Assembly: GCA_004154925.1 (NCBI GenBank)
Contig: QJNS01000001.1
Coordinates: forward strand, 868,001-932,000
From: Monosporascus cannonballus
Lineage: Eukaryota > Ascomycota > Sordariomycetes > Xylariales
Length of the DNA stretch: 64,000 bases
Direction: 5' to 3'
Positions 11,428-23,160 of this stretch are shown piece by piece (the stretch's first letter is position 1; every line of letters begins with the position of its first letter). A program made the translations under genes and the position numbers. The notes beneath the pieces are model-generated. The model made no database searches. It saw nothing but the letters and a program-made list of their open reading frames with translations, and was not told where the DNA came from.

Positions 11428-14400
11428 CCGGAACCTTAAATAAAAGCCTAAACGTACGAATCCTTATAAAAAAGTACGTATATTCACTTATTAAAGTTAT
11501 TATATAAAAATGTATTAACAACATTAAATTAATAAAATTTAAGGTTAAATTAGGTTATAATAATTATAAATATACAGAAAGATTGTTTTATTAACGTAAA
11601 AATATAGGGGTTAAAGTTTTTATAAAATTAAAAGTGATTACGGATAATTATTTTAATTTTGAATTTTTAAAGTATCGCGTATTTATTAAATTTATATATA
11701 AATATTTATATTAATAGAAAAATATCGTTAAAATTTATATTTTAAATTACATTTTATAGCAAGGTAATAATAATTAATCGTTTTACCCTATATATTTAAT
11801 TTTATTTTTAACGTAATTACTTTTTAATTTTTAACGTATTTATATTATATAACCTTTTGCTAATTGTTAAGGATAACAAGAAAATTAGTACAATATAAGT
11901 AATTATATTTAATAATAATCGAAAAAATAACGTTAAAAGCGGTTAAATACGTATTAGGTATTTCGAATTTTAATTTATGATTAATATTAATTAAAAACAG
12001 TTTTTTCTTTTTTCCGTTTTATGTTTTAAAATTGATAATAATTATCTGATTTAGGAAATTTAATTCGGTATGGCATTGCCGTAATTAAAAAGGACTTAGT
12101 AATATATGTTAAGCTTTATTCGATAATAGTACGTAATATTATTAAATATTTTTTTCGAAAGTTAAAGTACTTTCCGGTATAAGTAAATAAGGTTATTTAG
12201 CCTTATATTCTGAATTATTTATTTTATTAAAAATACAGCTGGGATTTTTTTCAAAATTATTATTAATTGCCGAATTAAAGAAATTTTCGTTAAAATATAA
12301 GTTATAGATTTTAATTTTTACGCTTTTAATGTTTTATAAAAATTTTTAATTAAAAAAGTTTATAATTATTATATTAATATCGTAAATAATTTCTTTAGGT
12401 TCGTTTTGCTTTGCCGATTTATTTACCCCTTTAATAATATTTATTTTTAAGAAATCGTTATTAAAAATAACTTTAGACATTTTTAGAAAAGTTATTATTA
12501 TAAGTGGAATAAGGATATTATTTATTTGTTTATTTAATTTTGCGATTTCGAACGAAAATTTCTTTTATTTGCCTTAATAATTTTTTATTTCGTTAAAGAT
12601 AATGTCCTTAATAGTAATAATGCGTTATTACGAAAAAAATCTATACTCGATATACGCCTTAGAATTCATTTTTTAGGCGTTTTCTATTCCGATAAATTAT
12701 TTCCGTAAATGTATAAGCCCTTAATCCACAAAATATAATATTTATTACGTTTGCCTTTAAACGTTTTTCGGCGATAAATATTTTTTTTAATTAATTATTC
12801 GTTAAAAATCTGGTTAAGGATTTTTTTAATTTAAGGCTTAAATAAATATGTAATTAATAATATATATAATTAATTTTATAATTTCCGATTATACATTAAA
12901 AACAAGGTTATTAGTAATAATTAAATAATGCGCTTTCGTAATAATTACGTTTTTAACGTGTTTTTAAATGTGTACGAACTTTTTAATATATAAAAACGAA
13001 AGTTTATAAAATATATCTATATCGAAAAACCATTTTCGAAATTTATTTCCGAAAAAACCTTCCCCGTTTAATATGATTGTTTTAACCTTAATATAGAATT
13101 ATTTTTTAAGGAAAACTATTACGTTTATTAAGGCGGTAAAAATATATTTTTTCCGTTTTAAGGTATAATTAATTTTAGCCTTAATAATTAAATAAATAAT
13201 AATTAACGTTTTCGTACGTTCGTCGAACGCGTTATTAAATTCGAAAAAATTAACATATATTCTATTAAAAAGTTTATTTTCTTTAATTAATTACCGTCGT
13301 AATATTTTTTTTTACGTTTTAATAATTTAATAATTTTGATATTAAATTGTTAAGATCAAATAAATTTTCGTTTTAATAATTATTTGCATTATTCTTTGAA
13401 CGGTACGTAAGCTTAAATATATAAATCTTTAATACCAGAACGTACTGGTTTTTTCTAAAGATTTTAAAAAAAACTTAAAATTATTATTATAAAACTTTTA
13501 TAATAGGATTAATTTAGAAGGTAGAAATTTCTGAATTAGGAGTTCCGGAACAACATTTTTATTTTCGTTTTTATGAATAACTTTATCCTTTAGATTATTT
13601 TTATTTTCCGGAATAGTAATGATAAATCTTTTAATTATTATAACAGTTTTTAAAGCAATATCGTTTTTGTGATTTTCCGGTATTATTTTAATATAATATA
13701 TAACGGGTTAACGTTTAATCCAATTAATTTACGTTATTTTCGGTTTTAACGCTTTATAATATACAACATCGGTTTTATAATTCCAATAAATCTTAACCTA
13801 TTAAAATACTTTATACAAAATTAAATTAATATATATTTTAAAAATATATAAATAGTTTTTTTAAAAAAAGATATTAAAATTTCCTAACGGCATGGTAAAC
13901 GTAATCTTTTGTATATTTTTGCTTATAATATAGAAATACTTTTTTTCAGCTAGGAATATTTTATTAATTTTTGGTAAGTATAAATTTAAAAAAAATAATT
14001 TTGGGATTTTCTATATAAAAATTAAAATAAATATTTAACAAAATAAATTTTTCAAGTTATATCCGGTAATAATATTATTAGTTTATGAGCTTATAAAAAA
14101 TTTTATTACGAAAAGTATTAAAATTAATTAAAAAATTTGTAACTTTTTTTTTGCAAACGTTTAATTTTCTTTTCTGTTAAAAAAACTTTCAAAATATGTT
14201 TATTTATTTTTTTTGATTTTAATTATTTCGTTCCACTTATCGGGTTTAATATTTTCGTTAATATAAAGACAGTCCTTAAAAAAAATGTCTTTTTTCATAA
14301 TAGTATTTTAGTATAAGGCGGTTCTTGCCATTACTGCCGCGGTTATTCCGGCTATTATTATTCCGGTTATTTAAAAATATATCCGTTTAATTAAAAGTTT

Positions 14401-15407
14401 TTTTACTTAAGATGATACCGAACGTTTCTCGTAATAATTATTTTGCGGTAATGCCTTAAGTTTTCCGCAGCCATATATGGCTTCAAAACCGTTTTATGAA
14501 TTTCTGTACGGGTAAAAACTTAATAAGATTCTTACCTTTAAATATAACTTCCTTTACTTTAGGCTTTTGGGTAATGAAGAAATCGAATAAGTAAATGTTA
14601 ATAACTTTTAGGAAATTAAGGTGGTCATAATAACTTACGACGGTTAATATTTAGAGTTTCGCAACTTCAAAATATATTTTCCAGTATATAAATAACTAAA
14701 TATTTATTTGGATCTTATTAATTTTTAACGTTTACTTATATCAAACGTTAACCTTATAAAGTTAAACGATATTATTAAGTTTAAATTTATCCTTTAGAGT
14801 AATTAGCTTTTTTTAAAACGTAATCTTTCTCCAATATACCCAATAATAATTAAAATAAACGGATTAATTTAAAAACGTATTAATTTTAATAAATACCTTT
14901 TTCTAAATAATATATAAAAATTATTTCTTATTATATGCCTTTAGGGTCTTTTCTAATTTCGAATAATTCGGGCTATTTAGAGCATATTCGTTAATTATTT
15001 TATTCTGGAAATAATAAGGCTTAGGAAAAATCGGTATTGTTAGCAAGGATAACATTTAAAATACGTTAAGGTTAATATATGCCCATAATATATTAGCTTT
15101 TATATTAACGTAAAATTCGAAAATGTCATATTTTTAACGGTTCTTTTTCCTAAATAAATACTTAGGAACGCGTTTTTAAAAAAATTTATCAGAATTTATT
15201 AATTAGGCAACCATGGTTTTAAAAATAATATAAAAAGTAAGTAGGCTAAAATAATTAAGAACGTAATAATTAAGCGATAAATATCTTTGGTAACGGAACA
15301 GTAAATATACCGCAAAAACAATAACGAAGTTCCGAATAGTTTTAATAGAACGTATATAACAAATATATTAAAACGCGGTTTAAAAAAATGCGGACCGGGT
15401 TTATAAC

Positions 15408-15646
15408 TATAAGACCCTATATTATATATAGAAGCATAAAACTGAAAAAAAGGTATATTAAAAGTTACATAATCTTTCGAAGGTCCTAGCTAGAGGGTAA
15501 GGGTAACGAACCCTCCTTTTATACACGTAAATATAGCTGTAGCTAAGAGGAAAAGATACCGGGGGTGCATAAAGTAGCCTTGTTTCAGTAGGTGATCAAA
15601 CTAAGCCAAGGCTTAGCTGTTTGATCGACTTCAGCTGGGTCTGACA
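15408..15646 (-). repeat. Right (5') LTR of Copia element F
   Basis: 239 bp ending TCTGACA and followed by the AGGAC duplication. The outer half is GC-normal and holds an imperfect hairpin (GATCAAAC...AAGCC / GGCTTAG...GTTTGATC). The inner half is strongly AT-shifted. Confidence 0.9.
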
Positions 15647-15738
15647 AGGACACTTTTGAGGATTAGTATTATTATGCGTCTTTTTTCCGGCTCATTCAGA
15701 CCGTAAATGCGAAGGGGGCCAAATCCCTTAAAACTGTC

Positions 15739-17622
15739 CTACTCCGAGGCGCCAACTTTTCCACCCTTCTTCAAGCCAAAGAACGTAATAGGAACAACGA
15801 GCAACATGGCCGCGAAGCAGGTCCAGAAGGCGGCGTGGTAACCCCTGAGCAAAGCATCGTCGGAGCTGCTCTGCTGCGCCACGGACGACGAGATTGCGGC
15901 GGTTACGGCTAGCCCCACGGAGTTGCCGATCTGGGAGACGGCGTTAAAGACGCCACCTGCCAAGGACTGCGATTTTCCGGGATAGGCCTGAGAGATAATA
16001 AGGTTGGAAACCGTAAATAACACTTTAAGGAGCGAATTTAGTAAACATAAACGTGCGCGGGGCCGTATAGAAGGCATGGACGGGCTAGCTTACCATCTGG
16101 ATGCAGAGGAGAAAGGAGCATAGCAATAAATGCTCCCTTCCAATATCCCCAACTTGGCGTTACGAGGGCCATTAGGAGCGGCGAGGCTAACGTAATAACA
16201 GCCGAATAGCTTACTAAATGGCGAACTTTAACCTTCTCGACAAGAAAGCCAGTTATCTGCCGAAAAGGGTTAGTTAACAATCGTTAAAAGAAATTCGACC
16301 CTAATAAAAAATGGTAGAAAAAGTAATAATATAGGGTTAAATTCACAATATTCGTCGCCGCGCCGACGATTACCATAGGCAAAAACCGGATCGACGTCTT
16401 AAGGGCGGATAGGTCCTCGACGTGCTCGAAGTACAGGGCGCTGAAATACTGGTACGCGTTAAATACGGCCCACGTGAAAAATACGGCGGCGCAGATGGAC
16501 GTAAACGGTACGTTTTTCCAAAGGCTGTTAGGAACCAGAGCCGGTCGTCCCAGACGTTCTTGGCGATGGACCCAAAAGACGAATGCCGGAATCAGGCATA
16601 CGGCCAAAACGAACAGGACGATATTATATACCTCCTTAAGGGACCTATAGTCCCTGCTAATAACTCTGTCGTATGGGTAAAACCCGGGTTAAATAATACA
16701 TTTTATAAATCTGATAAGGGCAAATATTTATCAGGGTAAAGACTTACGAAAATACGTAGGATAGGATCCCAAGCGATATACTGATGGTAACGGCGCCTAC
16801 CCAATCCATCCCATGCCGCAGGCGTTGGAAAAGGGTCTTATTATCCTTATCGTGCGGCGGCGGCGAGGGCAAAACGCGGAAGGCACAGGCGGTTAGGACC
16901 GCATTAATTATTGCGGAGATGTAAAACCCCCAGCGCCAGCCAATGGTGTCGGTAAAGACGCCGCCGAGGATAAGACCGAACGAATAGCCGAGGGGCTGGC
17001 CCATTCCCTGGCACGCAAAGGCCAGGTTCCGCCAGCGGCCGGGCAGGAAGCCGTTAGTGGTCAGGCTGACGGCTGTGGGCAAGCACATGGCAATGGCGAG
17101 CCCGAGGATGGCGCGGAAGCCGATAAGCTGGGCGGGGGTCCGGCAGAGGCCGACGGCGAGCGTGAAGAAGCTGTAAAGCGCCGCGCCCGTGAGCCAGACC
17201 CGCTTGGCGCCGATGACGTCGCCTACGGCGCCGAACGGCAGAAGAGTGCAACCGGCGGCGAGCGCGTAGACGGACGCCGGCCATAGCAGCAGCGTCCCGT
17301 CGAGGTCTACGTCGCGTACGATGGTCGGCAGTGCCACCGTCAGGATGCCAGAACCCATCGTATTGAGGAAGCTGACGCCTGTAAGCGTGGTGACCACAAG
17401 CGACGCCTGCAGCCGGCTCATCCGGTACCGGCCGTGCGCAGTGGCCACCACGGATTCGGGTGCCGGCCCCGTCCTGCTGCGGTTCGACCGGTTGTCACCG
17501 CTACCGTGGAGACCGGGGGGCTCTCCGTCGGAGCAAGATCCGGCGACATCATAATTGTCTAATGCGAGGTCCGCTTTGTTGAGGTTTTCGAGCTCAACCA
17601 CGGTGGAAGTAGTGGTCGTCAT
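15739..17622 (-). CDS. DHA2-type MFS multidrug/toxin efflux transporter, intact, 4 exons
   Basis: Plasma-membrane proton antiporter of the major facilitator superfamily, 14-TM drug:H+ antiporter type. Exons 17622-16748, 16665-16347, 16256-16094 and 16022-15739; introns of 82, 90 and 71 nt, all GT...AG. The spliced frame is 1,641 nt, giving 546 residues with no stop, the usual length. A polar N-terminus of about 70 residues precedes the first membrane segment. Motif A is seen as GAVGDVIGAKRVW (residues 131-143), and the conserved GQPLGYSFGLILGG...TIGWRWGFYI lies at 208-235. Exon 2 carries RFLPMVIVGAATNI; exon 4 carries NLIISQAYPGKSQSLAGG. The stop is only about 90 bp from the Copia element, yet the gene shows no RIP stop, which suggests it is functional. 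The substrate cannot be told from sequence. Confidence 0.92.
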
Positions 17623-18021
17623 GTTCGAAGTATTAAGAAAAGCGAGAGAGTACGTAAGACGTGCCGATAGAAAGTGGAAATAAAAGAAACCAAATAGTAA
17701 TGTGGATGTTTATGGAGCTCTGAGGACCCAGTAACGAATTGCGAAGGCATGGAATGCTCAGTTGCGTGAGGCGTCAGTCAGTCTCTCGACTCGTCGCAGA
17801 GGTGCACACACAGCAAGGAGGCAAAGCCAAATTGCTCATAACCCTCAGCCGCCTAGCTATCTTTTATCCGATCGAACCAAGGGAACAGTTGCGGAATCCT
17901 TTTCATGCTCCTGCTCTCTTTCACTCTGGAGGGGTTGGGTGGGAGTCATAACTCAGAGGCTTAGTAATGCAACGGTATTGCCAACATGCAGAACCAACCT
18001 GCAGAACCGGAGGGTGAGAGA
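17623..18021. promoter_or_regulatory. Upstream region of the MFS gene
   Basis: About 400 bp of GC-normal DNA directly 5' of the MFS start. Pyrimidine-rich stretches on the coding strand are visible near 17,640-17,690; no TATA box or known operator was identified. Short open frames here have no recognisable content. Confidence 0.4.
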
Positions 18022-18106
18022 ATGGGTACCCATTAGATTTGCCAAGGACCCATTGGGTACCCATTGGGTCTTGCCAAGGACCCACGGGTACCCACTGGGT
18101 AAAAAA
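18022..18106. repeat. 31-bp tandem repeat with GGGTACCC palindromes
   Basis: GGGTACCCA recurs at 18024, 18055 and 18086, an exact 31-bp period. Between them lies CATTGGGTCTTGCCAAGGA (first unit CATTAGATTTGCCAAGGA). The unit is rich in ACCCA/TGGGT inverted pairs. It marks the sharp edge between the MFS island and the AT-rich block. Confidence 0.8.
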
Positions 18107-20837
18107 TTTACACATAAAGCAAATCGCTAAAATCATTTGAAATAATCTAAAATGATCTAGTTAAAGTATTAATATTAAAAAATCTGCAGTTAATCTACAA
18201 AAAACTTTTTAAATATCTTAAAACTAAATAATGTCAATTTCCGTTTAAGTTAAACTTAAAATTTCGCTTAAGTTTTTTTTATTATTATTATTATCCTGCG
18301 TATTATCCGAATTCTTTTTATTTTGCGCAGTTTCTTTTTGTACGCTTAAATATCTAGTTATAAGCTTTATTTAATGAAACGCCGGATTTTTTTTATCGAG
18401 AGCCGCATTTTTTATTTACGATTCTACTAAATATTAATAATAAATTAGAATACTTTTAACTAATTATATATATATTTTCATTAAATAATAATTTCTTTAA
18501 CGTAAATAACGTATAAATTAGTTGTTATAAAAAATTGGATTTTTTTTCAAGATTATTTCAAGTATTACTTATCTCTAAATAAGTCGATTAATACAGCTTT
18601 TACCACTTGTTGCATAACGTTTATAGCAAAGATTTAAAATCGCAATTAACTTTGAACTGTAGCGAAATTTCTTTTATCAAATGTTAAAAAGGCGCTTTTT
18701 TAAGTAATAACTTAGTAATTATTTGATATTATTAGATTTTACACAAAGCAGCGACTATAGAAATTAATATTTAAGATTACTTTATTTTTCAAAAAGAATT
18801 ACTACCAGGCTAAACGCGTCTTTTTCGCGTTTTAAAAAAGGCCGAGTTCTTGTAAAAAAAGCCAGAAACAATTTAAGTTAAAGGCCGTTATGTTATTAAC
18901 ATGCTGATCGCAAGATATCTGCTTGAAGGCGACAAGACGTTAGTCATAACAATTTTTTCGCTAGCTTCTCGGCGATAAATTTTAATTCGCGCAGCTAACC
19001 CAATTAATATTTTTTAGAAAAAATTACCTTTAGCTATACTTATTTTGCGTTATAATATAAGTACTAGCACCTGTTATTATTATAAAACGTTATATCATAT
19101 TCCAAAAAACGCAAATTTATTTATTTGGTTAATTAGTAATTCGCAATACTATTATTTGTAATTTAAAGCCCTATTTGCCGTATATCGTAAAAACAATTAT
19201 TTACATAAACTTGATGTTTTAAACGGACTTCTTTAAGACCTTATAATATTAATTAATAAGGATTCCCAAATTATTAATATAAACGGAAGTCGTTAAAAAC
19301 TTTTGGCGGCCATTAAAAAATAAACCGAAATACCAAATACCTTTATTTATTAATATTTTACGGAAAATAATTACGTTTTGATACGATTTTTATACCGGTT
19401 TACCTTATTTCTGCAAAAAAAAATATTATTAACGATAATTTAAAGCAGGAAATTGTACATAAAAACATATATTATATTATGCCGAAATTTGAGATCTTAT
19501 TTAAATCTAAACTTTCGTTAATTATCGAAATTAATGCCGTTTATATTAAGGTTATATTTATAAATAATTCGAAATATCATAATTATGTTTTCCGTTATAT
19601 TTCCCAAAAAAAATTACGGGCAAAATTTTTATATTTACTTTTTGCTTTAAATTGTTTCGAATTAATAAAGTCCCTTTTTTCGCCGTCTATTTAATATTAA
19701 AAAATAAAATAATAAAATTACTAGCTTAAATAATTTAATTATATGATAAAAAAATATTTTTAATTCTTTTTGAATTAATAAGTTATTTTGTTATACTATT
19801 TTTTCGGGCGGTTTTTATTATTTATTAAATAATTATTTCGTCATTTTTTACTTTTTTCGGACAGCACGTATTATTATTAATTTTTTTCGCATAATTGTGA
19901 AAATAATTATGGTAAAAAGAATTATTAAAAAATATATAATAAAAAAGTTATAAATATTCCGAAATGTATTTATAAAATAAATTATTTTTTATTGATTCCT
20001 TTTAATTTTTACCTGTAAAATATTTATAAAATTAGTATTTTTATTTGGATAATAATTAATTTATATTATAAATAACTTATAATAAATTAAAACTTAAGTT
20101 TTAAAACCGGTATCGTTAGTTTTATTTAAAATCGTAATATTAAAACATAATTTGGTACTATATTTTACAATATATTTATTTATATTAATATTAAGCTTTG
20201 TAAGGTAAAATTTAAATAGTTTTTTATATTTATTTAATTTATTTATTATAATGTTTAAAAGGTAATTTAGGTTAAGGTTCGTAATTTTAAATCCGAAATT
20301 ATTAATAAATAATTTGTTATCGATTATAAGAAAAAAAGCTAATAATTAAATAATATGAGAAAAAATCGGAACCGAATTAATACGTATTAACCGACATTTA
20401 TTTATAATTATATATATAAATTAAAATAAAAATAAATAAATATAATTTTTTAATATATATATCGTATTATTTGTAATTTTGAAATACCCCCGTATACGTA
20501 TTTTTATGAAATAGCGCAACTTAGTAAAGCTTTAGTAGGCTTTTAGTGGACCTAGTTACTGTTCTAGGCTAATTGGCCCACTAAAGAATTGTTATAATTA
20601 ACGTCTTGTCCCCTTCAAGCAGATATAATCTTTTCCCTGCTAGATTAAGTTTATGAGAGTAAATCGTAATAATAAATTTAATTCATTTTGCATAATAATT
20701 ATTTTATATTGTTTATATTAATTTTTTTTAAAAAAAGTTAAAACGCATAGCATTTATTTATTTCTTTCAAAAAGTAATAGATGATATTTTTAAAGCATGA
20801 CAATTATTTCAGATTATTTCCTTACTTTTTCTTGAGT
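18107..20837. other. AT-rich RIPped block with 45-bp inverted repeat pair
   Basis: Degenerate TE DNA with no recognisable gene. An inverted repeat pair, 18912-18954 and 20587-20632 (core ATCTGCTTGAAGG), encloses about 1.7 kb and could be the termini of a DNA transposon. Inside, 19479-19694 (+) is open for 71 codons, but I recognise nothing in it. Beside the right repeat, CTTTAGTAGGC and CCCACTAAAG (20,540-20,587) look like further terminal sub-repeats. Confidence 0.5.
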
Positions 20838-21290
20838 AGGTTCCTCACCGTTATCGCCCCCATTATAGGGACTCTGCGACGCCGACAGGGTGGGGAGAGA
20901 CCCCATTCCGCCCCTTCGACTATACCAAAGTGGGACACGCCTACCAACGACGACCCAGCTAACCGTCGTACGACAATACGCCGCTACCGAGCAGCGGAGG
21001 CTGACAACACCCGATCCGACGAATCAGCAACAATACCCTCCAATACCCGGTGGGCCAGCCGTGGGTGGGCACGGCTAGCGCTGCGTACGCATGGCGCCAG
21101 CAGGGTGGAGGGGTCAAGGGACGGACGAGATGCTGGAAGAGCCTTGACCAGGGCTAATTGGATCACGGGCAATATGGTGGTGCTTTGCCTCATCGTGATC
21201 AGGACCCCATTTTGGAGGTTGTGGCTGCGCCTGCGGCGCAGCAGTCGTAGCCACAGCTATAGCTTTTAATCAAGAAGTATCTGTTAGGGG
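20838..21290. other. GC-normal patch without a recognisable gene
   Basis: About 450 bp of normal GC inside AT-rich DNA. Frames at 20781-21269 and 20890-21078 (+) are low in information (Pro/Arg/Thr-rich) and match no family I know. GATCACG (21,163) and CGTGATC (21,194) form a stem, and the patch ends in the GC hairpin repeat at 21198-21242. It may be the unmutated tail of a transposon. Confidence 0.4.
21198..21242 (+). repeat. Dispersed GC hairpin repeat, copy 1
   Basis: Shares 44-45 bp with 46067-46110: ATCAGGACCCCATTTT, then a perfect 8-bp stem with 3-nt loop, GCTGCGCCTGCGGCGCAGC. A longer TGTGGCT...AGCCACA pair surrounds the stem in this copy. Confidence 0.75.
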
Positions 21291-22703
21291 TCCAATATAT
21301 CAGGTAAACACCTTTAAGAATAATACCTATAAAAATAATAAAACCTCTAAAATAAGGCTTAATAATAAGTTATGATTTTTTCGTTCCATTTAATATATTT
21401 TTATATAAATTTATAAAAATTATTATTATTAATTTTGACAATATATATTAATTACGAAATTTCTAATATTTAAACCTATATAATTTAATGCAAAATTAAA
21501 ATGTTTATTTCTTAATATATTAATAATTTTAATTAATACGAAATAAAAATTATTATAATTAAAAATAACATAAAATCCCGATTAATATATATTATAATCT
21601 TTTACCCTTTTTTAGTTAATACGATAATAATATAATTTTATAAATTAAAATAATAATATATAAAATTTAAAAATATTTATAATAAATTCCAAAACATATT
21701 TCTTTCTTAAATAATTAAATACGGATTATATATTTAAAAGTTTAAGATAAATATTTTAAATTTTCGAATATTTAATTTTTTTACAACGAAACATTTATTT
21801 TTATCTGATATTTTTATCCGTTTTATTGCCGATATAAACGTAATTAATTTATATATTAATATTATATATATGGTTGATAATTTTACGAAAACCTTATGTC
21901 ATCGATTTGGTCGCCTTATATTAAGCATTATATTTAATAGGTAAGGCCGTATTTTACGAAAAAAATAAGTAGATATAATATATAATTTGGTTTTCGAAAA
22001 ACTCAATATTCTTTTTATTATTAAATTAAATTGTAAAAAGTTTTTAATTATTTAAGTTTTATTATTAATTAAGCTAGTAAAAAATTAAAAAAAGTTTATA
22101 TTAATAATTTTATATTTTATTTTTATTTTAATACTTAAAAGTACAAAAACACTTAATTTAAAAATATTCGACCGTATAATTCCCAAACGGCATAACCATA
22201 TTATTTTTAATTTTAAATAAATATCGAACGATTAATTCCAGAATATTATATGAAAATTTGTTTTTTAATAATAATATAATTTGGTTATTATCGACAAAAC
22301 ATACGTATTATCGAACTAAAAGAATTTCCGGTTTTAATATATTAATGTTCGTAATTTATATTTTATTTTTCTTATTTATATATATTAATTTGCGTATGTA
22401 ATAATTATTAGTAATACTCTAAAAAACAAAATTACGAAATATATTGATTTTCGTTAAATCGGCAACTTAATTAAATATAGTTATAAGGCGGAGGTTTGGT
22501 ATTTGAATATTAATTATCCCGAAATCGATAATATTATATTCTTATTACCTAAATATTAAAGTTCGAATTAAAAATATTTAAATCTTTTTATAATTAATAC
22601 ATCCGGGCCATTAAGTAATATCCTCTTAATTTAATTTAATAATTTATATTTTATCGTTAACATTATTATTTATGTTAATAACAGGGCGAAAACTACATAT
22701 ATC
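21291..22703. other. AT-rich RIPped DNA, left flank of element B
   Basis: Strongly AT-shifted sequence with no open frame, RNA gene or recognisable TE domain. Confidence 0.5.
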
Positions 22704-22708
22704 TGTAA

Positions 22709-23081
22709 TATGACGGCTAGGGGGTTTAACTAACTATTAAACCTTAGTCGTACGGATTTATGTTGGCAGGAGTATCGCAAGAATTTGAATAATAAATACA
22801 GTAATCATATTACGTCTCGTAATACCGCAGGTGCCTTAAGTAACGATATTATATTATAGGCTGAAATTATCTAAACTATAGCAATAATAAACGGATATAT
22901 CCGTTTTAAATTACCTTAAATCTTTATTAAATATTAACGTTATTATAAATCTAATACCTGTGGATTCAATTAATTTTATATGGATTCATTAGGATCTTAT
23001 TACTAAAAAAGATCTAAATTACGTAACCCTTTTATGCAAGTCCGACCGTCTTTAAGACCGGTGTTGGGCTAGGTCGTAATA
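22709..23081 (-). repeat. 3' LTR of Gypsy element B
   Basis: 373 bp from TATGACGGCTAG to GGTCGTAATA, the same length as the partner at 29236-29608. Confidence 0.9.
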
Positions 23082-23160
23082 CGATCTCCCTTTTCTTAGG
23101 ATCTTTGCCTTTAAAGATTTTTTCTTCCTGGTAAATCCTTAACTTTTACCATAACAGATT

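Larger units (their letters stand above)
3440..15646 (-). mobile_element. RIPped Ty1/Copia LTR retrotransposon (element F) with nested Gypsy element A
   Basis: Two direct repeats of exactly 239 bp (3440-3678 and 15408-15646) are flanked by a perfect 5-bp target duplication AGGAC (3435-3439 and 15647-15651). Removing the nested insertion (4023-10304 plus its 5-bp duplication) leaves about 5.9 kb, a normal Copia length. Minus-strand RT fragments read KALYDLRR (11404-11427) and LYVNNIII (11312-11332). The latter is the Copia YVDD box with both Asp changed to Asn, as G-to-A mutation would do. A purine run on the minus strand (AAAGGGG) lies beside the left LTR, as expected of a polypurine tract, and agrees with minus orientation. 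No intact frame remains. Most of 10,310-15,400 (gag, protease, integrase) is too mutated for me to read. Confidence 0.9.

Noticed and set aside
20781..21269. 162-codon frame in the GC patch
   Set aside because: Begins in AT-rich DNA and crosses into the GC patch; Pro/Arg-rich without family features, probably chance.
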